Shown: positions 1 through 8,906, counted from the stretch's first letter. The stretch is 64,000 bases of DNA from Salinicola corii (GCF_008298015.1 NZ_VTPX01000005.1:62001-126000); one strand, 5' to 3'. A program made the numbers and translations. Notes: generated by a model from the letters alone, not told the origin.

Positions 1-1427
1 AGCAGCGCGTTGAGCAGCGGCCAGTCGGAAACTGCGTCAGAGCCATCCTGCATGCTCTCGGTTTCTCGGTTGGGGCTGGCCACCGAACCGGAGTCGAGAT
101 GGTCGCGACCGATGACCACTGGCGCGGAGAGCTCGCCGCTGCGCACCATTTCATTGAACGCCAGCCCCAGCTTCTCGCGCAGGCCCAGACCGACCCAGCA
201 GATACGTGCCGGCAGCCCTTGGAAGCTGATGCGCTCTCGTGCCATGTCGAGCCAGCGATGCAGGTGCGCGTCATCGGGGATCAGTTCCTTCACCTTGGCA
301 TCGGTCTTGTAGATGTCCTGCGGATCGCCGGACAGCGCGGCCCAGCGGAACGGGCCAATGCCCCGGCAGAACAGCGGCCGGATATAGGCGGGAACGAAGC
401 CTGGGAAGTCGAAGGCGTTGGCAACGCCCTCCTCCTGCGCCATCTGGCGGATGTTGTTGCCGTAGTCGAAGGTGGGGATGCCCTGCTCGGCAAACGCCAG
501 CATAGCGCGCACATGTTCGGCCATCGACGCCTTGGCCGCCTTGACCACCGCCTGCGGCTCGGTCTTGCCACGCGCGCGATAGTCCTCCCAGCGCCAACCG
601 GCCGGCAGATAACCGTTGAGCGGATCGTGGGCACTGGTCTGGTCGGTGACCATGTCCGGGCGTGCGCCACGGCGTACCAGTTCAGGCAGAATTTCAGCCG
701 CATTACCATGCAGGGCGATGGAAACCGCCTTGCCTTCGACGGTGTAGCGCTCTATCCGGGCCAGGGCATCGTCCAGATCTTCCGCCTGTTCGTCGACATA
801 GCGTGTACGCAGGCGAAAGTCGATACGTGATTGCTGGCACTCGATGTTGAGCGAACAGGCGCCCGCCAACGTTGCCGCCAGCGGCTGCGCGCCGCCCATC
901 CCGCCGAGCCCCGCCGTCAGGATCCAGCGCCCGGCGAGCTTGCCGTCGTAATGCTGGCGCCCCGCCTCGACGAACGTCTCGTAGGTCCCTTGAACGATGC
1001 CCTGGGAGCCGATGTAGATCCACGAGCCCGCGGTCATCTGGCCGTACATCATCAACCCCTTGGCATCGAGCTCGTTGAAATGCTCCCAGTCGGCCCAGTG
1101 TGGAACCAGGTTGGAGTTGGCAATCAGAACCCTCGGCGCATCGGCATGCGTCCTGAACACGCCGACCGGCTTACCCGACTGCACCAACAGCGTTTCATCC
1201 GTCTCGAGCGTTTTCAGCGTGGCAACGATCGCGTCGAAACATTCCCAATCGCGTGCCGCGCGGCCGATGCCGCCATAGACGACCAGTTCTTTCGGGTTCT
1301 CGGCCACGTCCGGGTCGAGGTTGTTCATCAGCATGCGCATCGGCGCCTCGGTCAACCAGCTCTTGGCAGTCAACGTCGAACCGTGAGGGGCGCGAATGTC
1401 GATATCACGAAAACGAGAATGAGTCAT
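1..1427 (-). CDS. hutU: Urocanate hydratase (urocanase), 3' end cut by window
   Basis: Converts urocanate to 4-imidazolone-5-propionate, the second step of histidine breakdown, in the cytoplasm with tightly bound NAD+. The reading frame is open from the ATG at 1427 ([16 protein letters not shown]) to the window edge, giving 475 of the roughly 555 residues usual for the family. The NAD-binding stretch [12 protein letters not shown] and the signature [10 protein letters not shown], which carries the catalytic Cys, are both intact, as is [20 protein letters not shown] near the cut end. The remaining C-terminus and probably hutH and hutI lie left of the window. It is transcribed away from hutF, with a likely HutC operator about 70 bases upstream of its start. 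Confidence 0.97.
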   Translation of the reverse strand, partial: MTHSRFRDIDIRAPHGSTLTAKSWLTEAPMRMLMNNLDPDVAENPKELVVYGGIGRAARDWECFDAIVATLKTLETDETLLVQSGKPVGVFRTHADAPRVLIANSNLVPHWADWEHFNELDAKGLMMYGQMTAGSWIYIGSQGIVQGTYETFVEAGRQHYDGKLAGRWILTAGLGGMGGAQPLAATLAGACSLNIECQQSRIDFRLRTRYVDEQAEDLDDALARIERYTVEGKAVSIALHGNAAEILPELVRRGARPDMVTDQTSAHDPLNGYLPAGWRWEDYRARGKTEPQAVVKAAKASMAEHVRAMLAFAEQGIPTFDYGNNIRQMAQEEGVANAFDFPGFVPAYIRPLFCRGIGPFRWAALSGDPQDIYKTDAKVKELIPDDAHLHRWLDMARERISFQGLPARICWVGLGLREKLGLAFNEMVRSGELSAPVVIGRDHLDSGSVASPNRETESMQDGSDAVSDWPLLNAL

Positions 1428-1494
1428 GAGTACTCCGGGCAGTCGATAACGGGACGAGAACGTTGGCCGAGACGGCGAGCTCTACCATTGAATA

Positions 1495-1504
1495 TGTATA
1501 TACA
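1495..1504. promoter_or_regulatory. Probable HutC operator upstream of hutU
   Basis: The perfect palindrome TGTATATACA lies 68 bases upstream of the hutU start, in an AT-rich context (ATGTATATACAT). The same ten bases occur at 1650-1659 and 5873-5882, always in front of hut genes. HutC is a GntR/HutC-type regulator and its known Pseudomonas operators are short TGTA/TACA palindromes, so the assignment is inferred from repetition and context. Confidence 0.75.
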
Positions 1505-1649
1505 TTACCCTGTCAAATGTCGGCAGCCAAGTGTGTCATCAAAAATCGAGTAATTCCTGATTTCTCCAATTATGGTGCATAAATGGGCATTAACCGCACC
1601 AAAACAATGCAGATCGAGACGCTTGAATCCTGCCACCGGACACGCTATA
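1505..1649. other. Divergent hutU/hutF intergenic region
   Basis: The space between hutU (minus) and hutF (plus) is 257 bases and is AT-rich compared with its surroundings. Apart from the two palindromes at its edges I see no gene. It must hold the two divergent promoters, but no clear sigma70 boxes could be fixed by eye. Confidence 0.5.
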
Positions 1650-1659
1650 TGTATATACA
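1650..1659. promoter_or_regulatory. Probable HutC operator upstream of hutF
   Basis: A second perfect TGTATATACA palindrome ends 25 bases before the hutF start codon, where a bound repressor would block transcription or initiation. It is identical in its ten-base core to the sites at 1495 and 5873. Confidence 0.75.
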
Positions 1660-1684
1660 ATAAATTGCACCAAAGAGGCCCGGG

Positions 1685-3046
1685 ATGCCAAAGACCTACT
1701 TCGCTACTGCCGCACTGCTGCCCGACGGATGGCGACACGACGTACGGATCCGTGTCGATGACAGAGGGTTCATCGACAACGTGACCGCCGATGCCACTGC
1801 AGACGAGGCGGAACGCCTCGGCGGACCCGTGCTGCCCGGCATGCCCAACCTCCACTCTCACGCCTTTCAGCGCGCCATGGCCGGTGTCGCCGAGATCGCC
1901 TCTGACAAGGCGGACAGTTTCTGGAGCTGGCGTAACCACATGTATGGCCTGGTGGATCGCCTCACACCTGAAGACGTGGGCGTTATCGCACGCGCACTCT
2001 ACGTCGAGCTGCTCAGAGGGGGCTACACCCAAGTCGGCGAGTTCCACTATCTGCATCACGATCCGCAGGGCCACGCCTATGCCGACCCGGCGGCGATGTC
2101 GCATGCCTTGCTGGAAGCGGCGGATGCCAGTGGAATCGGCATGACCTTGCTGCCGGTACTCTACGCCCACAGCGATTTCGGCGGTCAACCACCCAGCCAC
2201 GGCCAGCGGCGTTTCATCCACTCGCCGGAAACCTACCTCGAATTACTGGCGCAGCTCACACCACGGTGCTCCGAGAACCCGCGTCTGTGCCTGGGCACGG
2301 CGCTGCACTCGCTCCGCGCGGTGACACTCGAGGAGATCGAAACGGTGCTTGCAGCCAATCCCGCCGGCCCGCGTCACATCCACATCTCCGAACAGGTGAA
2401 AGAGGTCGAGGCAAGCATCGCCTGGAGCGGCCAACGTCCCGTCCAGTGGCTGCTGGACAACGTCGAGCTCGACTCAAGGTGGTGTCTGATTCATGCCACC
2501 CATCTCGACGACGCCGAAGTGCGGGGTATTGCCGCCAGCGGTGCCGTGGTCGGTCTCTGCCCCACCACCGAAGCCAACCTCGGCGACGGTGTCTTCCCCG
2601 CGGCGCGTTACGCTGAGCTAGACGGGCGCTGGGGCATCGGCTCGGACAGTCATGTCTCGCGGAATGTGGTCGAGGAGCTACGTTGGCTCGAATACGGTCA
2701 GCGTCTGATGACACACCGGAGGAACGTACTGCATGACGTCGAGCGGAGAGGGGTAGGCGATTGGCTCTACCGACAGGCGGTGACCGGCGGCGCCCTCGCC
2801 TCGGGGCAGCCGATCGGAGAGTTGGCGGTCGGCAAGCGCGCCGACTGGCTCGTGCTCGATGGGCAAGATCCCGATCTTGCCGCCAGCGACGACGCCTCGC
2901 GCCTCGGGCGTTGGCTGTTCGGGGGGTCCCGCTCGCAGATTCGCGACGTCATGGTCGCCGGTCACTGGCAAATCCGTGATCACCGGCATGCGCTGGATGA
3001 CGTCAATCGACGCGAACTGGGTGCACTGCTCAAAACACTCGCCTGA
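1685..3046 (+). CDS. hutF: Formimidoylglutamate deiminase HutF
   Basis: Deiminates N-formimino-L-glutamate to N-formyl-L-glutamate and ammonia, the branch of histidine catabolism that then needs a deformylase rather than formiminoglutamase. At 453 residues it has full length. It is an amidohydrolase-superfamily enzyme: the metal-binding HSH is at residues 57-59 in NLHSHAFQRAMAG, followed by HIHISEQ, a CLIHATHL segment and GIGSDSHVS with the conserved Asp. The signature DSFWSWRNHMY is typical of HutF. The start ATG follows the second HutC palindrome by 25 bases. The YjiH-type gene begins 57 bases after the stop and is probably in the same transcript. Confidence 0.96.
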   Translation: MPKTYFATAALLPDGWRHDVRIRVDDRGFIDNVTADATADEAERLGGPVLPGMPNLHSHAFQRAMAGVAEIASDKADSFWSWRNHMYGLVDRLTPEDVGVIARALYVELLRGGYTQVGEFHYLHHDPQGHAYADPAAMSHALLEAADASGIGMTLLPVLYAHSDFGGQPPSHGQRRFIHSPETYLELLAQLTPRCSENPRLCLGTALHSLRAVTLEEIETVLAANPAGPRHIHISEQVKEVEASIAWSGQRPVQWLLDNVELDSRWCLIHATHLDDAEVRGIAASGAVVGLCPTTEANLGDGVFPAARYAELDGRWGIGSDSHVSRNVVEELRWLEYGQRLMTHRRNVLHDVERRGVGDWLYRQAVTGGALASGQPIGELAVGKRADWLVLDGQDPDLAASDDASRLGRWLFGGSRSQIRDVMVAGHWQIRDHRHALDDVNRRELGALLKTLA

Positions 3047-3103
3047 GGCCCCACGCAACGATACCCACGCTCGCCAATACAATAATCGACAACGGTAACG
3101 ACG

Positions 3104-4420
3104 ATGGATACGACCGATAAGCCTTTCGAGCCCACGCTGCGAACACGGGCAAAAATGATCATGCCGAGCGCACTCGGCATTCTCATCTTCTTCGTTCCGA
3201 TATCGATCGCCGGTACCCGCACGATACTGCTCGATCATCTGGTGACGGCCATTCGTCATGGTCTTGGCTCCAGCGTCAATTTACTTGCACTGGCCGTTAT
3301 CGTCGCCGGGGCCATCCATCCGCTCTACACCGGACGCTGGCGGCAGAGCCGAACCGAAGCCGTTCTGACGCTCTTCAAGGTGATGGGCACGCTGGTCGCG
3401 GGCATGGCGATCAGCGGTATCGGCCCAGAGGCACTGTTCGCACCGGACATGCTGCCTTTTCTGTTCGATAAACTGGTGATCTCGGTGGGCTTGATCGTTC
3501 CCGTCGGCGCAGTCTTTCTGGCGTTGCTGATCAACTACGGGCTCATGGAGAGTGTCGGCGTGCTCTGTCAGCCATTGATGCGTCCGCTATGGCGTACGCC
3601 GGGGCGATCGGCAATCGACGCGGTGGCGTCTTTCGTCGGCAGTTACTCGATCGGGCTGCTGATTACCAACCGCGTGTACCGGGCCGGACGATATTCGGCG
3701 CGTGAAGCGGCCATCATCGCCACAGGTTTCTCGACCGTCTCGGCCACCTTCATGATCATCGTCGCCCGAACGCTCGACCTGATGGCGATCTGGAATCTCT
3801 ACTTCTGGATCACCCTACTGATCACGTTCATCGTTACCGCCATCAGTGTACGGTTGCCTCCGCTGGCGCGGATGGATGATCGCGTGGCAGTCGCGGAGGC
3901 GAAGACATTTTCCGGCTCTCGTCTACGCCATGCCTGGGAAGAAGGCCTCAAGGCAGCGGACCGCGCGCCCCGACTCGGCGAGAGCGTCGTGACCAACCTG
4001 AAGGAAGGCCTGCTGATGACCATGAGTATTCTCCCGACCATTCTGTCGGTGGGCTTGCTCGGACTGCTGCTGGCCAAATACACGCCGGTGTTCGAATGGC
4101 TGGGCCTTCTGTTCTATCCGCTGATCGCGCTGTTCGGACTAGAGGAAGCGCGAGAGCTATCCCAGGCAGTGGCGTCCGGCATGGCGGAGATGTTTCTGCC
4201 CGCCCTGCTGATGGCGGATGCCTCGTTGCCGGCGCGTTTCGCTGCTGGGGTCGTGTCGGTATCGACGATCCTTTTCTTTTCCGCGTCCATTCCCTGCATC
4301 ATGTCGACGCAGATTCCGCTGTCGGTGGGAAAGATCCTGGTGATCTGGTTTCAGCGCACCTTCTTGAGTGTGGCGCTTGCGGTTCCCGCCGGCTATCTCG
4401 TCGCTGCCTGGGTCAGTTGA
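3104..4420 (+). CDS. YjiH family membrane protein (nucleoside-recognition Gate domain)
   Basis: A 438-residue integral membrane protein of the YjiH family with Gate (nucleoside transporter gate) domains. Hydrophobic segments begin near residue 20 (ALGILIFFVPISIAG) and recur through the protein; a soluble stretch near residues 255-295 separates the two halves, and the second half starts at LLMTMSILPTILSVG. The family has no firmly established substrate. Its place directly after hutF and before the convergent hutC suggests a role in the hut pathway, for example moving histidine, urocanate or a pathway intermediate. That is inferred from position only. Confidence 0.85.
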   Translation: MDTTDKPFEPTLRTRAKMIMPSALGILIFFVPISIAGTRTILLDHLVTAIRHGLGSSVNLLALAVIVAGAIHPLYTGRWRQSRTEAVLTLFKVMGTLVAGMAISGIGPEALFAPDMLPFLFDKLVISVGLIVPVGAVFLALLINYGLMESVGVLCQPLMRPLWRTPGRSAIDAVASFVGSYSIGLLITNRVYRAGRYSAREAAIIATGFSTVSATFMIIVARTLDLMAIWNLYFWITLLITFIVTAISVRLPPLARMDDRVAVAEAKTFSGSRLRHAWEEGLKAADRAPRLGESVVTNLKEGLLMTMSILPTILSVGLLGLLLAKYTPVFEWLGLLFYPLIALFGLEEARELSQAVASGMAEMFLPALLMADASLPARFAAGVVSVSTILFFSASIPCIMSTQIPLSVGKILVIWFQRTFLSVALAVPAGYLVAAWVS

Positions 4421-4444
4421 AACCGCGGCCACTGTCCAACCGAC

Positions 4445-5161
4445 TCAAGCCGTTGGTGCGTGCGCCATGGAACGCAGCTTGTAACGGTCACCGGGATGGA
4501 TGAGATGCGCGTAGCTGATCAGGCGATCGCCGGACCAAGTGCGCCGTCGCACGCTCAGACACGGCATGGCTTCTGCGACATCGAGTTGTAAGGCGATCTC
4601 GATGTCCGGGAGGATCGCCTCGACGATATGTTCCATATCGCTGATAGGACAAGCCGCTACCAGTACCTCATTGGGCGTGTGGCGGTGAAAGTCAGCCTCC
4701 AGATAGGCCGGCACCCAACGCGGGTTGACGTAACGATTCTCCAACTGGATCGGCCGACCATTTTCGAGATGAATCAGGCGCGAGTGATAGAGCCTGGTGC
4801 CAACCTTGACCCCCATGCGCATGGCAATCTCGTCGTCAGCCACAACGCTCTCCAATGTCAGCACACGGCTGGCATATTCGTGACCGCGTCCCCGCACCTC
4901 GTCGGCGATATTGTTGATCTCGACCAGTGGCGATTCGGAACGGCGGTCGGCAACGAAAGTACCAATACCCGACTGGCGCCAGAGATACCCCTCCTGCACC
5001 AGGTCGCGGATCGCTTTATTGGCGGTCATGCGACTGACGCCGAATGTCTCCGCCAGCGCCTCCTCTGGCGGGATCTGGTGGTCCACGGGAAACTCACCAC
5101 TATGGATCCTGTCGAGCAGATACTGCTTGATAACTTTGTAACGTGGAGGCTGGGGGCTCAC
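4445..5161 (-). CDS. hutC: Histidine utilisation repressor HutC (GntR family, UTRA domain)
   Basis: A 238-residue regulator. Residues 8-70 form the GntR winged helix (PPEEALAETFGVSRMTANKAIRDL), and the remainder is a UTRA ligand-binding domain of the HutC subfamily, which in Pseudomonas senses urocanate and represses hut genes. Translation starts at a GTG that overlaps the hutD stop as GTGA, so hutD and hutC are translationally coupled. The likely targets are the three TGTATATACA palindromes at 1495, 1650 and 5873, the last in front of its own operon. Confidence 0.94.
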   Translation of the reverse strand: MSPQPPRYKVIKQYLLDRIHSGEFPVDHQIPPEEALAETFGVSRMTANKAIRDLVQEGYLWRQSGIGTFVADRRSESPLVEINNIADEVRGRGHEYASRVLTLESVVADDEIAMRMGVKVGTRLYHSRLIHLENGRPIQLENRYVNPRWVPAYLEADFHRHTPNEVLVAACPISDMEHIVEAILPDIEIALQLDVAEAMPCLSVRRRTWSGDRLISYAHLIHPGDRYKLRSMAHAPTA

Positions 5162-5835
5162 TTACGCTCCTTCGATGATAGCTGTGCCGGGTAGATCGCG
5201 ATCAGAAAACCGGCAACGGACGTGTCTGCCAGAACCGTAGGCGCAGGGGCATCGAAGCATCGTTCGTTGCGCCTCGCGGGATGGCTTTTCAAAACCAGCG
5301 TATCGCCTGCCATCCAGGTACATCCGCCCTGACTCGGCTGCGTCGGGCAGGCGGCCAGCACGAACCAAGCCGCCTCACAACCTTTGGGGCAGACGACGTC
5401 ATCCCAGTGGCACGGCTTCATGCTGCCATCCCATCGCGCTGGATCGAACATCAGGTTCAGCGCCAGGCTGGGGCCTTCTGGCAAGCGGCAGTCGACGGGT
5501 TCGCCTCCCGAGAAAACGACCGACTCAGCGAGCGATAGCCCAACCTCGCGGTCACCGAAGGCCAGCGTGACGGGATGACGACCAAGCACGCCAAAGCAGC
5601 GCTGCCAACCGCTGAAAGAAGAGAACGGGCCGGCCCGGTCCAGATCGGCAATCGACAGGCGCCAGCCGGGCTCGCTGGCACTGGCATCGCATGCCACTTC
5701 ACGAGTCGTACCACCGCCATTCTTCCAGCGCACCGCCTCCAGATTGCGCCATGGCAAGCAGTGAACGGTTTCCAGCGACAAGGTCATACGCGTCTCGATC
5801 CGATAGTGGGTCATCTGTTTCAGCCGCGCTTGCAT
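5158..5835 (-). CDS. hutD: HutD family protein
   Basis: A cupin-like HutD/Ves family protein of up to 225 residues, with the family signature WKNGGGTTREV and WRLSIADLDRAGPFSSF. In Pseudomonas HutD has been proposed to limit hut expression at high inducer, but its biochemistry is not settled. It is the first gene of a hutD-hutC pair and overlaps hutC by 4 bases. Three in-frame starts are possible (5835, 5814, 5787). The 5787 start gives MTLSLETVHCLPWRN and fits the usual family N-terminus best, so the annotated span may be 16 residues too long. Confidence 0.9.
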   Translation of the reverse strand: MQARLKQMTHYRIETRMTLSLETVHCLPWRNLEAVRWKNGGGTTREVACDASASEPGWRLSIADLDRAGPFSSFSGWQRCFGVLGRHPVTLAFGDREVGLSLAESVVFSGGEPVDCRLPEGPSLALNLMFDPARWDGSMKPCHWDDVVCPKGCEAAWFVLAACPTQPSQGGCTWMAGDTLVLKSHPARRNERCFDAPAPTVLADTSVAGFLIAIYPAQLSSKERK

Positions 5836-5872
5836 GACACGGCTGACACGATGATCGAAGCATTGAAATTAA

Positions 5873-5882
5873 TGTATATACA
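5873..5882. promoter_or_regulatory. Probable HutC operator between hutD and the binding-protein gene
   Basis: The third perfect TGTATATACA palindrome, inside ATGTATATACAT. It sits 38 bases upstream of the longest hutD start and 83 bases upstream of the binding-protein start, in their shared divergent promoter region. It could therefore autoregulate hutDC and control the binding protein. Confidence 0.75.
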
Positions 5883-5964
5883 TTATATAAACATTCGACG
5901 CGTGACCCCAGTCACTACCGTACCTTTTCAGACAACAACATCAATAAACCAAAAAGGATGTCGC

Positions 5965-6831
5965 ATGTCCCCTTTCAAAAATCTACTGGTCGGTGGCGGT
6001 CTCCTCATCGCCGGCATGAGCATGAGTGCCGTGAGCGCGGCGAATACCCCGATTACCATCGGTACCAACAACTGGGCCGAGAATATCGCCATTTCCCACA
6101 TGTGGCAGCAACTGCTCGGTGAAAAGGGATTCGATGTCTCGCTCAGCGAAGTCTCCAAGCCGATCCTGTTCGGCGGGCTGGCGGCGGGCGATATCGACAT
6201 CTCGCTGGAAGTCTGGCTGCCGAGCGACAATTCGTTCATCGAACCCTACAGCGATCGCATCGATCTCCATGGCACCTGGTACGACGATGCTCTCGACGCG
6301 CTAGTCGTGCCATCCTACGTCGACGATATCAATTCCGTTGCCGATCTCGAGCGTCATGCCGAGGATTTCGAGTATCAGGGCGAGCCGACGATCTTCGGCA
6401 TCGAGCCCGGCTCGACCATCGCCGACGAGACCGACGCTGCCATCGAACAGTATCAACTGCCATTCCGTCAGCTCAGCAGCAGCGAATCGGCGATGATGGC
6501 GCAGCTCAAGGAAGCGTATCGCGAGAAGCAGCCGGTTGCCGTCACCCTGTGGCAACCGCACTGGGCATTCGCCGAGTACGATCTGAAGATTCTCGACGAT
6601 CCGAAGAAGACCTTCAGCGCCGGCGAGCAGATCAAGTGGGTATCGCACCACGGTTTCGGCGATGACAACCCCGGGCTCAAGGCGATGCTGGATGCCTGGC
6701 ACATGACACCGGAACAGCTGTCCCAATTGATGCTGGAAATCGAGAACACGGGCGACCCGGACAAGGGTGCGGCACAGTGGATCGCCGCCAACCGCGATCT
6801 CGTCGATGGCTGGCTCGCCGCCAGGCCATAA
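5965..6831 (+). CDS. OpuAC/HutX-type periplasmic binding protein of an ABC transporter
   Basis: A 288-residue secreted substrate-binding protein of the glycine betaine/proline/histidine (OpuAC) family. A signal peptide (LLVGGGLLIAGMSMSAVSA) precedes the mature start near ANTPITIGTNNWAEN. The same frame stays open to 5575, but the ATG at 5965 directly precedes the signal peptide and is the real start. The hut context and the operator at 5873 suggest it binds histidine or a related imidazole, like HutX of rhizobial HutXWV. No permease or ATPase gene follows: the gene is closed by a strong terminator, so its membrane partners must be encoded elsewhere. Choline or betaine as ligand remains possible. 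Confidence 0.88.
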   Translation: MSPFKNLLVGGGLLIAGMSMSAVSAANTPITIGTNNWAENIAISHMWQQLLGEKGFDVSLSEVSKPILFGGLAAGDIDISLEVWLPSDNSFIEPYSDRIDLHGTWYDDALDALVVPSYVDDINSVADLERHAEDFEYQGEPTIFGIEPGSTIADETDAAIEQYQLPFRQLSSSESAMMAQLKEAYREKQPVAVTLWQPHWAFAEYDLKILDDPKKTFSAGEQIKWVSHHGFGDDNPGLKAMLDAWHMTPEQLSQLMLEIENTGDPDKGAAQWIAANRDLVDGWLAARP

Positions 6832-6852
6832 CCGCGTTCATCACCAGCGCAA

Positions 6853-6881
6853 AAAAATCCTGGCCATCAGCCAGGATTTTT
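6853..6881. terminator. Bidirectional rho-independent terminator
   Basis: The sequence forms a perfect stem, TCCTGGC (6858-6864) with GCCAGGA (6870-6876) around the loop CATCA. It is flanked by five A on the left and five T on the right, so it works on both strands. It closes the binding-protein gene (plus) and the small membrane protein gene (minus). Confidence 0.93.
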
Positions 6882-6903
6882 CATGCCGACAACTCGGCGA
6901 TCA

Positions 6904-7110
6904 TCAGCAGCGCGTGCAGTGCTTCAGGGTTTCGGCCTCGTCGCTCTCGAGCCGCGGGGTGCGTCGCGGCGATGCCGGCGACCGGCGCAACGGATGCAGC
7001 AGCACATTCGAACGCAGCATCGTCGACAGCATGGCGCGAACCACGTGCGCGAGCACGTAGACAACCACGGCCATAACGATCAACGCCTTGATGCGCCCTG
7101 AAATCTTCAC
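6904..7110 (-). CDS. Small hypothetical membrane protein (68 residues)
   Basis: A short gene starting at GTG 7110 with a strong ribosome site (AAGGAG, about 7 bases upstream), encoding VKISGRIKALIVMAVVVYV and onward. It has one predicted N-terminal membrane helix (residues 8-27), then a basic, Arg/Pro-rich tail ending LKHCTRC. It is immediately followed by the shared terminator at 6853-6881, which supports it as an independent transcription unit. I recognise no family. Support comes from the ribosome site, the helix and the terminator. Confidence 0.6.
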   Translation of the reverse strand: MKISGRIKALIVMAVVVYVLAHVVRAMLSTMLRSNVLLHPLRRSPASPRRTPRLESDEAETLKHCTRC

Positions 7111-7267
7111 GCTGCTTCTCCTTGAATGGGGGGTATCGGGGGGAATGACACGGAGGATATAACCACACGACTGTGACGAAAAATTGAAGGCGTCGATAAC
7201 CGGTATGCGAGTCATCGATGTCGGTGGTCTATGCTGAAGCCACAGTATCGGCCGAGAGGTACCTGGC

Positions 7268-7822
7268 TTGAGACCGTCGAAGACCGATTTTCCGCTGGAC
7301 CAATGCCGCTGCCATCTGGAAACGGGGCCGATCGTGCTGGTCGGCTCCCACTGGCGGGGCGAACGCAATCTGATGGTGATGGGCTGGCACATGATGCTCG
7401 GCTTCGCGCCGGCACACTTCGGCTGCCTGATTACCGCCGGCAACCACAGCCATCGTCTGGTGCGCGAAAGCCGCGAATGCACGATCAACGTGCCCACGCT
7501 CGAGCTCGTCGACGCGGTCGTCGGTGTCGGCAACAGTGACGGCGACGCGATCGACAAGTTCGATGCCTTCGGTCTGACACCGGAGGAGGGAGAGATCGTC
7601 TCGGCACCGCTGGTCGCCGAGTGTTACGCCAGCTTCGAATGCCGTCTGGCCGACGACAGCCAGATCGACCGCCACGAGCTGTTCATCTGGGAGATCGTCA
7701 AGGCCCATGTCGACACTTCGATCGAGCTTCCCCGCACGCTCCACTACCGCGGCCATGGCCGCTTCATGGTCGCCGGCGACGAAGTCGACCGATCGGGGGA
7801 CTTCCGGGTGCAGAATCTGTAG
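7268..7822 (+). CDS. Flavin reductase family protein
   Basis: A 184-residue protein of the flavin-reductase-like, FMN-binding split-barrel family. The opening CRCHLETGPIVLVGSHWRGE and the segment NLMVMGWHMMLGFAPAHFGC are typical of the subgroup annotated as flavin reductases or flavoredoxin-like proteins. Its partner is unknown; members often serve monooxygenases or reduce metal complexes. Translation appears to start at TTG 7268, preceded by GAGG. No better ATG exists in this frame. It runs convergent to the acetylpolyamine amidohydrolase gene, with only 16 bases between the stops. Confidence 0.82.
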   Translation: MRPSKTDFPLDQCRCHLETGPIVLVGSHWRGERNLMVMGWHMMLGFAPAHFGCLITAGNHSHRLVRESRECTINVPTLELVDAVVGVGNSDGDAIDKFDAFGLTPEEGEIVSAPLVAECYASFECRLADDSQIDRHELFIWEIVKAHVDTSIELPRTLHYRGHGRFMVAGDEVDRSGDFRVQNL

Positions 7823-7838
7823 AAGCCATCGCGGGCAG

Positions 7839-8870
7839 CTATGTTTTCAACAGCCCCGCGAAAAAGCTCACCGCGTTGGCCTCGAGCCCTTCCAGGTAGT
7901 AGCCGCCCTCCTGCACCACCAGCGTCGGCAGGTCGAGACCGGCGATGGCGCGACCGAGCTTGCCGAATCCCGGCGTGGAGACCGACACCCTGGCCTGGGG
8001 ATCCTTCTCGTGGATATCGAAGCCCAACGCCAGTACCAGCGCATCCGGTTCGAACAGACGAATCGCCTGGCAGGCTTGTTCGAGACGCTCGAAGAACACC
8101 GCTTCGGGTGAGCCGTGGGGCATCGGTAGATTGAGGTTGTAACCCAGCCCCGCGCCGCGCCCGCGCTCGTTCTCGAAGCCGGTGACCGCCGGGTAGAAGT
8201 TGGTGGTGTCGCCATGGATCGAGATGTACATGACGTCATCGCGCTCGTAGAAGATCTCCTGCACGCCCTGGCCGTGATGCATGTCGGTGTCGAGCACGAC
8301 GACGCGCGGATAGCGCGAGGTCAGATGCTGCGCCGCGATGGCGGCGTTGTTGAGAAAGCAGAAGCCCCCGGCGGAGTCGATGCCGGCGTGGTGCCCCGGC
8401 GGGCGCGACAGCGTATAGGCGAAGCGCTCGCCCGCCAGCAGCGCTTCGGCGCCGGCCGCCGCGCTCTGGGCCGCCCAGTAAGCCGCCTGCCAGGTGTGCT
8501 CCCCCACCGGGGCGCTGCCATCCGCCAGATAGCGCGCGGCTTCGGCGAGAATCCCGCGCAGCGCATTGGGCGAGCGCACGAAGATGCTGGAGATCACCTC
8601 TTCGCCCCAATCTTCGCCCCCGTTCTCGCTGACATCGTGCCAGCGTCGATGGGCACTCTCGAGAAAGCGCAGGTAGGGCAGCGAGTGCACCGCGCGCAGC
8701 GGCGCGACGCCACGATCCGGAGGCGTCTGAATCTCGAAGCCGAGACGTCTGGCCGCCGTCAGCAGGTGCTCGGCGCGGTCGCGAACTTCCTGGGGTTGGC
8801 GCATCTTGCCGCGGGAAAAATAGGTCTGCGGCTGGTGCAGCAACTGGTCGTCGTGGAAGAAGGTCTTCAT
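7839..8870 (-). CDS. Histone-deacetylase-family acetylpolyamine amidohydrolase
   Basis: A 343-residue zinc hydrolase of the class II histone deacetylase superfamily, close to bacterial acetylpolyamine amidohydrolases that deacetylate acetylputrescine or similar amides. Visible motifs are LSRPPGHHAG, GGFCFLNNAAIAA, DTDMHHGQGVQEIFY with the metal and catalytic histidines and aspartates, ALGFDIHEKDP and the C-terminal QEGGYY. The start at 8870 (MKTFFHDDQ) has AAGGA about 9 bases upstream and fits the family; the frame extends 6 residues further. It is the third gene of a minus-strand operon after a class II aldolase and a hydroxyacid dehydrogenase. Confidence 0.9.
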   Translation of the reverse strand: MKTFFHDDQLLHQPQTYFSRGKMRQPQEVRDRAEHLLTAARRLGFEIQTPPDRGVAPLRAVHSLPYLRFLESAHRRWHDVSENGGEDWGEEVISSIFVRSPNALRGILAEAARYLADGSAPVGEHTWQAAYWAAQSAAAGAEALLAGERFAYTLSRPPGHHAGIDSAGGFCFLNNAAIAAQHLTSRYPRVVVLDTDMHHGQGVQEIFYERDDVMYISIHGDTTNFYPAVTGFENERGRGAGLGYNLNLPMPHGSPEAVFFERLEQACQAIRLFEPDALVLALGFDIHEKDPQARVSVSTPGFGKLGRAIAGLDLPTLVVQEGGYYLEGLEANAVSFFAGLLKT

Positions 8871-8906
8871 CGATGTTGTCCTTGTCATCCGCAGTCCACC
8901 TGATCC

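Noticed and set aside
99-830. A 243-codon plus-strand frame opposite hutU
   Set aside because: hutU is continuous and fully recognisable on the minus strand, so this is a shadow.
5575-5964. Upstream extension of the OpuAC-type binding protein
   Set aside because: It is antisense to hutD and crosses the HutC operator; the signal peptide begins at 5965.
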